From Muraenolepis orangiensis (taxonomy: Eukaryota; Chordata; Actinopteri; Gadiformes; Muraenolepididae): DNA of 64,000 nt. How positions within the stretch are numbered: the stretch's first letter is position 1; the number at the start of each line of letters is the position of its first letter. The stretch spans positions 2,871,876 through 2,935,875 of the forward strand of contig CM051006.1 in NCBI GenBank assembly GCA_027704905.1, given 5' to 3'. The notes under the pieces are model-generated. The model saw only the letters and a program-made list of their open reading frames with translations. It made no database searches and was not told the DNA's origin. Of this stretch, positions 48,861 through 63,345 are shown one piece after another. Position numbers and translations under genes: made by a program.

Positions 48861-49089
48861 GGGCTTATATGAGACTTTCAGGACTCAGGAGACATCTGCA
48901 AGTAAAAATATATATATTTTTAAGACTGTTTAAAACATGCTTTGCTTGATAAACCACATAGCATGTTGTAAACCACAATCCCACATGTTTAAAACACCAA
49001 AGCAGTCTGTTTTAAAACCACAAAGCATGTTTTAAACCACATAGCATGTTTTAAACCCATGGAGGACATTTTGAGGGTAATGTAGCGTG
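48861..49089. other. spacer with short direct repeats
   Basis: Repeated AAACCACATAGCATGTT and AAACCACAAAGCATGTT phrases (48950-49055). Confidence 0.7.
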
Positions 49090-49101
49090 TTTCATACGCT
49101 T

Positions 49102-50667
49102 TCACACTACCACTCTCTCAAATAGTTTGTTGTCCAATCGTTCATCATCATCTAGGTCGTCCTCAGACGAGCCTGCTGCCGGAGCTTCCAATCTTTTCGG
49201 TCCTCCATACATCCGGCTAGCTCCCCGGAGCTCTCCACACCCGCATCCTTCCTCAGTATGTCCCAGCGTGGGACGTCCTCTAAGTCGGTGCCCGTGTGTT
49301 GGCTCCCAGAGTACTAGTTTGCTAGCTGGGAGTTCTTGGTGTCTGTGGCAGTGACCTGCAAGCTTCATCGTTCTCGATGCTACTTTGTCACTTAGCCTTG
49401 GTAGCCCCCCGTACAGATGCTTGTTGGTAACATGCTCGTTCTGGTTAATGCTCAGTACAACACGCAGCATTCTGGTGTAGCACCCATCCAGAGACTTCTG
49501 TAGAGTGGGCTTCAGGGTCCAGGATTCACAGCCATACAGGAGAACAGACTCCACGGTTGCCTGGAAGAAGCTCAGCCTGATATGTCGAGGGAGGTTGGAT
49601 TTCCACACACTTGTCATTCCATTTAGGGCCCTCCATGCCAGCGCTTTCCTTACCCTGAGGTCCTGTTCCGTTGAGTTGACCCAGGAACCCAGGTACTTAA
49701 AGTCGCTGACCTCTGCCAGCACATTGCCTCCTGCTGTCTTGAGAGATGTGTGGTCCAGGGGGGTGTTGTAGGTGATGACCTCAGTCTTCTTTGTGTTCAG
49801 TCTGAGGCCAACCCTGGAACATTCCTCCTCCACTCTGGCCAAGAGCTCCTGTGCCTTCTCCACACAATCAGACAACAGGCAGATGTCATCTGCGTAGTCC
49901 AGGTCTGCTAGGACTACAGCGGGGTTTCTTCTGGACTTCCGGGGTGTGATTGTGAAGCCAAGCTCCTGCTCCCGCCCAGCAATGGCTTTCGTAAGTGCGT
50001 AGTCAAGGGCTACAATGAAGAGAAAGGGGGCAAGAGTGTCCCCCTGCAACACCCCTGCTTGGATGTCGAACTCCTCACTGTCGCCATCTGGGGTTACCAC
50101 CTTGGCTCTTGTGTCCCTGTACATGGCATCTATGGCCCGGAGCAGGTTAGGAGGAACTCCATAAGCTTTAAGGATTTTTATCATCACGCCTCTGTGTATT
50201 GTGTCAAACGCCTTTTTGAAATCTATAAAGCACAGGACGGCCGTGAGGTTGTTCTTCTTCACCTCCTCGATGATCCTCCTTAAGGCCAGGATCTGGGCTA
50301 CCGTGGTCCTTCCTTTCCTGAAGCCATTTTGGTTGTCCCTCAGGTGAGGATCAATGGCTTCCCGAATCCGGTTTAGTATCATGCGGTTATACATTTTCGC
50401 TATGACACAGGTCAGGCTAATACCGCGATAGTTGTCTGGCTTGGACAGATCTCCTGATTTCGGCACCGGGATGATGTTGGAGAGGGACCATATCTCAGGC
50501 TTGATGTTTTCTATCAGGGCCTGGTTGCAGATCTCCAATATGATCGTATCAAGATCGCAGTTCTTCAGGACCTCTGGGGGGATGCCGTCTGGCCCAGCAC
50601 TTTTCCCCTGCTTCAGGGTGGACTTCACTGCGGCGAACTCCACAGCTGTGAAAGGGGCCATCGTCAA
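49102..50667 (-). pseudogene. reverse transcriptase ORF of the RTE-like LINE
   Basis: About 521 codons open. Key blocks: GKSAGPDGIPPEVLKN, IIPVPKSGDLSKPDNYRGIS, NQNGFRKGRTTVAQILALRR, motif A CFIDFKKAFDTIHR, QGDTLAPFLFIVALDYAL, catalytic LDYADDICLLSD, RLNTKKTEVITYN, FKYLGSWVNSTEQDLRVRKA, LLYGCESWTL and LAGHCHRHQELPASKLVLWE. All catalytic aspartates are present. The last 50 codons are out of frame. This is the least decayed RT here, so the insertion is relatively recent, or a source family remains active elsewhere. Confidence 0.9.
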
Positions 50668-51400
50668 TGTCGAGATTCTTGAGGACTGCAGGTATCTCCT
50701 CTTCAGCTCCCTCCACTGTTGGATGTGTGCCTAGGAGGTCCCGGAAGTGGGTGAGCCAGGAGGTCACTCTCTCCCCTGGGCTGCAGCCTGCCAGCTGTCC
50801 CTCCCTTGGCCTCTTACGCCCACTCATCTCATTTATGACCCTCCATGACTCCTTATACTGCCGTTCGCCATGCACTGCCTCCACCTTCCTCACCTTCTCC
50901 ATCAGCTCCTCCCCTTTGATCCTGTCGTAGGTGTTGAACAGTAGTTGCTTGGCCTCGTTCAACACCTCCCGATTCTCCTCGGCCCTCTCCCTCTCAAAGC
51001 TTCTATGCACTTCCACCATCCGTGCCCGCACCCTCACAACCTCAGGGTGCCTGGATGTAGGGGAGGCTTTGAGTCTCCCCTTTGTTGGCACCCATCTCCT
51101 GGTAGCTTCCTCGTTAGCAGCTAGAAACTGCCCGTACTGCCGAGGCTCCTCAGCCAGCTGTAGCAAGCGGCCTCTCACCTCCGCTGTGTAGCTGGCTTGG
51201 AGGTCGGGGCTTCCTGCAAAGGCCTCCCAGTCGGGCCGGGGCCTCGGGGAGTTCTTAGGGACCCTCAGGCTCAGACGCAGTCTCACAGAGACCACCCGGT
51301 GGTCGGAGCCTACAGAGTCGAACGTACTGTACGACTCTGCATTAAGGACAGACAATCTCCATTTCCTCCTTACCAGTATGTAGTCCAACTGACGCAGCAT
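50549..51400 (-). pseudogene. endonuclease C-terminus and linker of the RTE-like LINE
   Basis: About 283 codons: MLRQLDYILVRRKWRLSVLN, GSDHRVVSVRLRLSLRVPKN, a charged helical linker (VRVRARMVEVHRSFERERAE), then YKESWRVINEMSGRKRPREG and LTHFRDLLG, ending at NLDIDDGPF where an extra base sends it out of frame with the RT. Confidence 0.88.
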
Positions 51401-51442
51401 ACCAGAAGCTCGGTCCTGGAACGTCCATCTCTTGCATTCAGG

Positions 51443-53062
51443 TGAACAATATAAATCAATATAAAAATATCAAAGTGTGTAACAGTTTAACCGTACAGTC
51501 ATCACTCTCAAAAAGCTAGCTTACAAAGTGGTGGAAGTCATCACTTCCACCATCTTCACAGCCAAGAGGGACCGTGAGGGAATCTATTTCCTGTCACTTC
51601 CTGTCATCTACAACCTGTTTTCAATTCAAGTCACAAGCCGCCTCACAATTCACTAATTAACTTCTAGGATGAATTAAAGAAGCATAGAATCAGAATTAAA
51701 ATCACAATGCCTTAATTGTCATTGTACAAGTACAACCAAATTGTTGAATAAATTATTTAAAAAATAAACTAAACTAAATTAACAAAATAAAAAGATTTTA
51801 AATTAGCCAAAATAAAAAAATGTATTAGCCAGTTGCATTTATTGCTTGATACACAAATAGACCACCTCCATAACTTATAGCTGGGATAAATATCATCCAT
51901 GATTAAAGGACGGTTGTTACAATCACAGCTTCGAGGCGTCACAACCGAGAGCAAAAGAAAAAAAATGTAAATGCTCACGTTATTAACTTGCTAGCAAACA
52001 ATGTGGTGAAAAGATATCGCCAGAAGATGTGTTTATCTGTGTTTGATTTCCACTCACCCCCAATCCAGCAGAAGTGAATAAATGCTCATGACGGACATCT
52101 TCTCCTTATGTTTGACGTTGGCGTCGGGTTCCAGACTAACTTCACTAATATCACAACAACAAAGAAACACCATTCACTGTCACAGGGCTCCTGGTGGATT
52201 CCTGCCGTCGTGACTTGAAGAGAGACAAGAATGAAGCCTGATGAAAAAGAGTGTGATGTTATTGGAGAACAGCGAGCGACTCGCACGGACCCTGCAGGTT
52301 AATAGGAAAACTCTCCGATTAATATTCAACAAAATGGAAAAAAACATACCCTGAGAAAAAAGCGAAAACAACCCCATCTCTGGCTTATATTCCCCTCAGT
52401 AATCAACAGAACGTTACGACTCTAATACTTTACACTTTAAGCGTGGTCTAGCTTATAGAGAATTCTGCATCAATGGAGGAAATCCTGTATGGAGCAAATC
52501 TACCAAATTGGTTAATGTGAAAGCAGCCTTAACGTCCTTTAAGAAGCTTCAGGGTGTTTTAGTGTCTTGTAGTGTTCTTGTAGCTTGAGTGTCATGCAGC
52601 CTTAGTGTCTGTTAGTTTTAATGTCTTACATCCATATTGTCTTGAAGCTTGCGGTCATTCTGAAAACCCTGAAAATAAAACCTTTCTTCAAACTCAAACC
52701 ACCAATCCATCCGGCTCCAACGAGTGATAATAAACACATTACAGTCAGACTTGAAGACATTAAACTGTCCTTCAGTTGTCAATCACTGTGGCTGCCTGGC
52801 TGCTCATTGGACACTTCATGTATTCTTTAAAGACATTTAAATGACAGACATTCGAAAGATTTATAAGATCTAAACTAATCTATAAATGCAAATTACCATA
52901 AATGAGGTTAATTCAACAAAAATATAGAAAATGTGATTGTTTTCTGTTAATATAATCAATTTAAATTACGATTAGGTTTCAGATTCAGATCTATTCTCTC
53001 CTTCAATATCCTCCATTTCTCTGTTTCTCTGGGAACACTCGCAGTGACAGATGAGCCTGGCT

Positions 53063-53064
<2 letters not shown>
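51443..53064. other. AT-rich single-copy stretch
   Basis: TTAATTGTCATTGTACAAGT at about 51712 resembles the end of a widespread fish repeat, too short to delimit. No gene recognised. Confidence 0.4.
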
Positions 53065-53128
<64 letters not shown>

Positions 53129-53157
53129 CAGAGAGAGACAGAGACAGAGAGAGAGAC
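53065..53157. repeat. (GA)n microsatellite with GACA variants
   Basis: About 55 bp of pure GA, then GAGACAGAGACAGAGAGA units. Confidence 0.97.
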
Positions 53158-53419
53158 ACCTGGGCACTTGAAACCTCATTACCAGTGACTGGCTGGTGGA
53201 GTGTCGGGTTAGGGAGACGCTCAGAGAGGCTCCAGGCCTCTTCCTCATCCATAGGAAACCCTTCACATAAACACCTCTCAAAACACACACTTTCTGTATA
53301 TAATGGATGTTTGGTTTCATTCTTATTTTAAACAATAAAAACTAAAACACATACCGTCCTGTACTTTGACATCCAGAGTTTCTGCCTGGGATTTATAAAG
53401 TACTTTTCTACCTCTTATC
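53158..53419. other. spacer
   Basis: No gene recognised. Confidence 0.4.
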
Positions 53420-54690
<1,271 letters not shown>

Positions 54691-55410
54691 TTTTGCTAGT
54701 CAGCAGTGTGTCCTCTGTCTATACTAAATTATATTGTAGCTATTCTCCCGCTAAATGACTACATGTAAAATGTACTGAATAACACTAATATGGCCTTCAT
54801 ATTTCTGAGATATTCTGATTGTGTATCAATGACATTTCAACTCTCAACTTTCGGATGTGACGAACACAGCTCGGTTTACAGCTTGTCAATAAAAAACTTT
54901 TAAAGCCTCTCTTCCCTCAGAGTGAACATAAAATCATATTTCACTTGCTGACTAAGCTTCAGTTCAGATCCATGCACAGGTTCACAGAAGCCAGAATTCA
55001 CTTTTCCTGGCAATCTGTGAGTCACTACACCCCAAAGCCTCCTGTGAATGGACCAACTCATGCATTGTGTATCCTGACAGATCTAATGAATTCATTCATA
55101 TGGAAATTAACAAAGCACCCAGTCTGGATCCTGATCTCAACAGTGGTGTCACACACTCCTAATACATTCTTCATTCTCTGAATCATAATCATAATAAAAT
55201 ATTGATTCATAACTTGTGAGCAGCCATGGAGGGCCAGCAGCGATGGTCCTCGCTATGGGACGGAGGGAGTTGGCATAAGGTCAGATCTCATAACTCATGA
55301 TGTAAGGTTGGGCGTTAAGCAGTGATCAGTGATGCTACCCCATAGGGCACAGGGCTCATCACACTCACTGGGCTGTCCCAAAGCGCTGTGTGGGACAACA
55401 GGACTTCACG
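54691..55410. other. single-copy stretch
   Basis: No gene or repeat recognised. Confidence 0.4.
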
Positions 55411-55949
55411 CTGGGCTGAGGTTTATCACACCCCCCCTGCTGGGCTGAGGATATATCAACCCCCCCTGCTGGGCTGAGGATATATCAACCCCCCCCTGCT
55501 GGGCTGAGGATATATCAACCCCCCCCTGCTGGGCTGAGGATATATCAACCCCCCCTGCTGGGCTGAGGATATATCAACCCCCCCCTGCTGGGCTGAGGAT
55601 ATATCAACCCCCCCCTGCTGGTCTGAGGATATATCAACCCCCCCTGCTGGGCTGAGGATATATCAACCCCCCCCTGCTGGTCTGAGGATATATCAACCCC
55701 CCCCTGCTGGGCTGAGGATATATCAACCCCCCCCTGCTGGTCTGAGGATATATCAACCCCCCCCTGCTGGGCTGAGGATATATCAACCCCCCCCTGCTGG
55801 TCTGAGGATATATCAACCCCCCCCTGCTGGGCTGAGGATATATCAACCCCCCCCTGCTGGTCTGAGGATATATCAACCCCCCCCTGCTGGGCTGAGGATA
55901 TATCAACCCCCCCCTGCTGGTCTGAGGATATATCAACCCCCCCCTGCTT
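55411..55949. repeat. 30-bp minisatellite with a 60-bp dimer phase
   Basis: The unit CTGCTGGGCTGAGGATATAT plus CAACCCCCCC is repeated about 17 times. From about 55590 the units alternate GGGCTG and GGTCTG, so the right half is a 60-bp dimer array. In-frame length gives a false minus-strand YPQTSRGGLI repeat protein. Confidence 0.97.
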
Positions 55950-56424
55950 GCTCTTTCATTATTCTACTTCCACTGTCAGAGGAACAACATCCACTCTTAC
56001 AATATCACAGAGGCTGCTGTGACTGCTGTCAAGTCATTTAGTCATGACTATCTTAACAAAAGCTAAATCAGGGAGGGGTTAGAGGTCAGGCTACTACTGA
56101 TACTTCTAGTACTGCTAGTACTACTACTCCTATTACTGCTACTACTACAGCTAGTACTACTTATACTACTGCTAGAACTACTACTACTACTGCTAGTACT
56201 AGTACTACTACAACTACTACTACAACTACTACTACTATGACTACTTCTAATTCTACTACCGCTAGTACTACTACTTCTACTACTACTATTTTATTTTATG
56301 GGTTAGGGTTAGTAATTCTAGTATTACTTCTATGACTTCCATTGTTACTCGACTTGAAACAACACTTGTGACTCTGGGTCACTTTTGGAGTATCTCTGCT
56401 TTACCTAGCCGCCATAGCGGTTAA
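55950..56424. repeat. spacer with (ACT)n-rich tract
   Basis: ACTACTACT/GCTAGTACT repeats at about 56090-56285; no gene. Confidence 0.85.
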
Positions 56425-56818
56425 TACTGAGCTCCTGAGGGCCTCTGACCAGAGGGTCAGGTTAAGACTGAGCTCCTGAGGGTCAGGTTCAGACTGAGCT
56501 CCTGAGGGTCAGGTTCAGACTGAGCTCCTGAGGGTCAGGTTCAGACTGAGCTCCTGAGGGTCAGGTTCAGACTGAGCTCCTGAGGGACAGGTTCAGACTG
56601 AGCTCCTGAGGGTCAGGTTCAGACTGAGCTCCTGAGGGCCTCTGACCTGAGGGTCAGGTAAATACTGAGCTCTCGAGGGTCAGGTTCAGACTGAGCTCCT
56701 GAGGGTCAGGTTCAGATTGAGCTCCTGAGGGTCAGGTTCAGACTGAGCTCCTGAGGGTCAGGTTCAGACTGAGCTCCTGAGGGACAGGTTCAGACTGAGC
56801 TCCTGAGGGTCAGAGCGA
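56425..56818. repeat. 26-bp minisatellite, about 14 copies
   Basis: The unit AGACTGAGCTCCTGAGGGTC plus AGGTTC. Two units carry the longer GAGGGCCTCTGACC spacer (about 56437 and 56634), marking a duplicated block of about 200 bp. Confidence 0.95.
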
Positions 56819-57139
56819 GGGCTGATGACCCATCCCCCCATGGCTAGCATGGACAGCCCATCAACACACTACAACCTAGAGTCTTTTTACTAGGAGTTCT
56901 TCATCGGCATCACAGCCACATGTACCACGACCGTACCAATCACACATCTACAGATGGTTATTAATTATTGATTGTTTGGGTTCTAACGTAGCGCAGTAGC
57001 ATCCAGAGCAGATACCATCAGACACGGGCTGAGACAGGAATGAGTGATTCATGGCGTCTTTTAGAAACACAGCGTCATCAGAAATAAGATGAATCCTATT
57101 TACATACAAATCACTATTTCATATCCAAGCCGATATATC
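56819..57139. other. spacer
   Basis: No gene recognised. Confidence 0.4.
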
Positions 57140-57157
57140 ATGTGTGTGTGTGTGTGT

Positions 57158-57213
<56 letters not shown>

Positions 57214-57277
57214 ATGCATGCGTGTGTAAGTGCACATGAGTTCCACACATCATTTACTCACGTACTTGCATACATAT

Positions 57278-57364
<87 letters not shown>

Positions 57365-57385
57365 AACACACACACACACACTCTC
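57140..57385. repeat. (GT)n and (CA)n in inverted orientation
   Basis: (GT)n at 57140-57196, followed by GCGTGCGTGCGTGCATGCATGCG, then about 70 bp, then (CA)n at 57279-57385. The two arrays are complementary on the same strand. Confidence 0.95.
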
Positions 57386-57429
57386 ACACACATATCATCA
57401 CATCATGCTGTCGGTTGCCTAGCAACAAA

Positions 57430-58970
57430 GACTGCTTTCAAATTATTGTACAGCTGCTCTCCAAACGTCTCTTTGGTTTGCCAAGGATGACCATGTCTTT
57501 TTGATAATCAACCTCTGGTTTAGATACCTCTTCATGGTGTCCTTGTATCGGAGGCATCAGGGAGTTGGGAGTAGAGGAGCTGTTTTGGTAGTCTTTCAGA
57601 TGGCATTCTCTGCACGTGCCCTGCCCATAGAAGGTTTTTTCTGATGTGGAGATCATCCATAGAGGGCCGACCTCTTCGCTCCAGCATTTCCGTGTTTTTC
57701 ACCTTGTCATTCCAGGTTATCCTCATTATTGATCTTCGGTGTCTCATCATAAAGGCATGTTGATTTTCCATCTGGCTTCTATTTACTGTCCATGTTTCGG
57801 CGCCGTACAGAAGAGTTGAGAGAACGATTGCCCCGCAGATTTTACCTTTGACTTTAGCAGACACATGATGGTTATTCCAGAGTCTTTGGCGCAGTCTTCC
57901 AAAACACATGCTAGCCTTGGCCATTCTCTTCTGTATCTCGGCGTCGATGCGACCATCTCTCGATATCGTACTGCCAAGAAAAGTAAAGTTTTCTACTGTG
58001 TTTAGAGCAGTGTCCTCAACTTTGATATTATGTTGTTGTGTTTGGACAGTTTGGTTTTAATAAAACTTCTTGATGTTGATATGCAGACCAAACATTTTTG
58101 ACGCAGTAGAAAAAGCATCTACAATGCGCTGCGCATGTTCTGGTGCATGAGGGCGCTTTCATCTGCTAATAGGAGTTATCTTACAAGGATTTGTGTACAC
58201 TTGGTCTTAGCTTTGAATTGCCGGACTTTAAATAGGTCTGCATCTTGACGGGACTGTATATACACTCCTTAATCAAGATCACGGAAAGCCACATCCAGCA
58301 TTGCCGATAGAAAGACAGAGAACAATGTTGGCGCCAATACACAACCTTGTTTCACAGCATTAGATACAGCGAATGTGTTTGATCTGCATCATTGACCATC
58401 ATTCCAGTGTGTAGTGCCTCAACCATCTTAGTTCATTTCTCTGGGCATCCATATTTCCTCAGAAGCTGCCACAATCCTGTCCTTCTTACAGCATCAAAAG
58501 CTTTCGTGAAGTCCACAAAGACCACGTAAAGTGGTCTGTCGTGTTCTAAGTATTTTTCCTGAAGTTGGCGGAGGCAAAAGATCATGTCCACTGTGCTTCG
58601 ATTTGTGTGAAAGCCACATTGTGTCTCTGGTATTATTTCTGGTGTTATGTGGGTAGTGATTCTGTTGAGAATAATTCCAGCAAATGCTTTGCCAGCTATG
58701 GATAGAAGTGAGATTCCTTGATAGCTTCCGCAGTCTGTTCGGTCACCTTTCTTAAAGATTGTAACAATGTTAGCATCTTTCCAGTCTTGTGGTACAGAGT
58801 CTTCTTCCCATACCTTATGAATAAGTTTGAGAAGCCTGCAGGTAAGTTTGTTTCCACCAAATTTCCAGATTTCTGGAGGGATTCCATCACCGCCAGCTTC
58901 TCAAACTGCTAAGGTGGCAATCACCTTACATACAGTAGCTCTTCTATTGTTGGCGTTTCATTTAGTATTG
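57430..58970 (-). pseudogene. decayed non-LTR reverse transcriptase relic
   Basis: On the minus strand, starting near 58900: GDGIPPEIWKFGG, WEEDSVPQDWKDANIVTIFK, GDRTDCGSYQGISLLSIAGK, TQCGFHTNRSTVDMIFCLRQ and VVFVDFTKAFDAVRR (RT motifs up to A, 58.5-58.9 kb). The central part, including the catalytic DD box, is scrambled by stops and indels (58.0-58.4 kb). The C-terminal region resumes with MAKASMCFGRLRQRLWNNHH, LLYGAETWTVNRSQ, LLWAGHVQRMPSERLPKQLL and RDVWRAAVQ (57.45-57.92 kb). Both clade and host role are unassigned; it is an old dead insertion. Confidence 0.85.
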
Positions 58971-59050
58971 TCACTTACACACAACACACCAAACAAAAGA
59001 TAAATGATCTCTTGCTTTCCCTTTGTCACACACACAGACACATATCCATA

Positions 59051-59098
<48 letters not shown>

Positions 59099-59149
59099 GG
59101 TGTATGAAGTATTATTTATATATAATATGTATATTGTTTACTTTTTTCC

Positions 59150-59212
<63 letters not shown>
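58971..59212. repeat. (CA)n and (CT)n microsatellites
   Basis: (CA)n at 59053-59097 and (CT)n at 59155-59210, the latter ending exactly where the LINE frame begins. Confidence 0.95.
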
Positions 59213-59213
<1 letters not shown>

Positions 59214-59266
59214 ATCACAGTCTGCTGCTGAATAAACTCAAATGCTATGGCTTTGGTTCTGTTGCT

Positions 59267-59893
59267 ATGTGTTGGATGGAGAGCTACCTGACGAGGAGAA
59301 GGCAGCGAGTCGTTTTCAATGGGAGCTTTTCTGAAAGTAAGGTGTTGCAGTGTGGGGTCCCACAGGGGAGTTCGCTTGGGCCTTTGTTGTATTCTATATT
59401 CACAAATGACCTTCCTTACGTATTAGATAAGTCCAGTGTAATAATGTATGCTGATGATTCCACAATGTACAGTACAGCATCAACATGCAGTGAGTTAAAT
59501 AACCTACTTAAAATAGAGATTAAAGCCATAGCAGACTGGGTCAATAATAACAAACTGGTACTCAACATTGCAAAAACAAAAGCAATGGTGTTGGGATCCA
59601 GACATATGTTAAGCAGCAATCCTCAATTAAGCCTGACACTGGCTGGTCAGCCAGTGGAACAGGTAAACCAGACTAAGTTGCTTGGCATTGTTCTTGATTC
59701 TGGTTTAAAGTGGACAAAGCTAATTGACAGTATCGTAGCTAAAATGGGAAGGAGCATAGCTGTGACGAGGAAATGTACAAAGTATGTAACACCAACCACT
59801 TTGAAACAAGTCATTCAGTCTCTGGTTTTGTCACATCTTGAGTACTGTCCGGTCATATGGTCATCAGCAGCAAAAACACATATACAGAAATGA
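59267..59893 (+). pseudogene. RT palm and thumb fragment of the 59.2 kb LINE
   Basis: About 208 codons with the B motif GVPQGSSLGPLLYS, catalytic MYADDSTMYS (C motif) and WVNNNKLVLNIAKTKAMVLG (D motif). Motif A is upstream and lost. The frame ends at a premature TGA after KTHIQK, but homologous sequence continues beyond it. Confidence 0.88.
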
Positions 59894-60169
59894 CAAATAG
59901 CTCAAAACAAGGCTGCCAGACTAGCTCTCCACTGTTCGAAGCGCACTCATATTGGAGTTATGCATAGAAACCTATCATGGCTTCCGGTTGAGAAACGTCT
60001 GCAATCTCGTGTTATCACTTTTCAAAAAAATGTCCAATTTTGCAAAAAAACATTGTATTTTTATGATCAAATAGAGATGAGCATGACCATAAGACTAGAC
60101 AAGCTACATCAGGCCATCTACTGGCACCCAAACCTAGGACAAATCTTCTGAAATCTTCTGTGACTTAAC

Positions 60170-60437
60170 AACAACAACAACAACAACAACAACAAATCGT
60201 GAGGATTGAATCCTCTTTATTGGTCACATACATGAAGACATACAGTGAAACGTGTTCTCTGCATTTAACCCATCCTAGTATTAGGAGCAGTGGGCAGCTA
60301 TTCATACAGCACCCGGGGAGCAGTTAGGGTTAGGGTCTTCCTCAAGGACACCTCGACAGTTTTTGCTAGGAGGATCGAACCAGCAACCTTCCGGTTATGA
60401 GGCGACCGCTCTACCTCCTGAGCTAGACTGCCGCCCA
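60170..60437 (-). mobile_element. tRNA-SINE nested in the LINE
   Basis: On the minus strand from 60437: GGGCGGCAGTCTAGCTCAGG, A box TAGCTCAGGAGG, B box GGTTGCTGGTTCGATCC (perfect core), then a body with AAGGTGTCC-type and GGGTTAAATGCAGAGAACAC motifs, ending in (GTT)n at 60195-60170. It interrupts the LINE reading frame between the GQIF and IYRAIKEW blocks, so it is younger than that LINE copy. Confidence 0.82.
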
Positions 60438-60845
60438 ATTTATAGAGCTATAAAGGAATGGAACTCATTGCCAAACTACCTTGCTGAAATAGAGTCCAGA
60501 GCCTCTTTCAAGAAGAGATTGAAGGGCCATCTACTATCGAGCATGTACCCTTGTGACCTGTGAACTCTAATTTAATTTGATCTCATGCTTTGTACTGGTG
60601 GGTGTCTTGTGCACTCATCCTTGGCTGAGATTGATATTGAAAGTGGATGACATTGTTGATGATGTTGGAGATTGATGATGATATTGGTGATGTTGTTAAT
60701 GTTGTTAATGATGTCAGGACTTATGTCTTGAATGTTGTTGTATTGTTGTTGTATTATTGTTGTATTGCTTTAAGTGTCGGACCCCAGGAAGAGTAGCTTT
60801 TGTCAAGAACAAAAGCTAATGGGGATCCTAAATAAACATAAACAT

Positions 60846-61565
<720 letters not shown>

Positions 61566-61857
61566 CGGTACCAGTCTGGGGATGAAGGTGTCATGTTGAG
61601 CCCGAGGCGGCTCCAAGCGGGGCCCGTGCTGCCAGGCTGGGGGCCGCTGCCTCCCTGTAGGAGCCTCACAGCAGCAGGTGTTGCTTTGTTTATCCCAGCA
61701 CACAGGTGACCTTTCTACCAGAGGAGCCTCTCCTCCTTCTCCTGCTCTGTTCTTCTCCTCTCTCTCCTCTCCTTCTCCTGCCCTCTCCTTCCCTCTGTTC
61801 TCACAATTACTTCTCCTCTTCCCTCTGTTTCCTCCATTCCTCTTCCTGTTCCCTGCC

Positions 61858-63084
<1,227 letters not shown>

Positions 63085-63299
63085 CACATTCACTCAGTCA
63101 CTCAGTCACTCAGTCACTCAGTCACTCATCTTTCAGAAAAGGGAACCCAGGATATTTTAAACCCGATTACCAAGTCCTACCGAGCCCTCAAATCCCTTTA
63201 GTCGGCCTGTGTCAAAATCAACTTTCCGGTTGAGATTTTTAATAGATGTTCCTATGAACAACAACAACAACAACAACCACAACAACAACAACAACAACC

Positions 63300-63330
<31 letters not shown>

Positions 63331-63345
63331 CCACAACCACCACAT
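63085..63345. repeat. (CACTCAGT)n and (AAC)n tracts
   Basis: Five CACTCAGT-type octamers at 63087-63127 and (AAC)n with CCAC interruptions at 63257-63345. Confidence 0.92.

Larger units (their letters stand above)
49090..51442 (-). mobile_element. RTE-like LINE, best preserved copy, 5'-truncated
   Basis: It begins within the endonuclease (CKRWTFQDRASGMLRQLDYI, then SVGSDHRVVSVRL with the SDH motif), so the endonuclease N-terminus with GDFN is absent. A linker of about 200 codons follows, then the complete RT. Two frameshifts are visible: one near 50655 (the frame changes at DDGPF), and one near 49265, after GRPTLG, where the true C-terminus (DILRKDAGVESSGELAG, MEDRKDW) continues in another frame. 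The 3' end is a short GAT-rich stretch near 49145. The clade name is from general resemblance; RTE, RTEX or a neighbour is possible. Confidence 0.88.
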
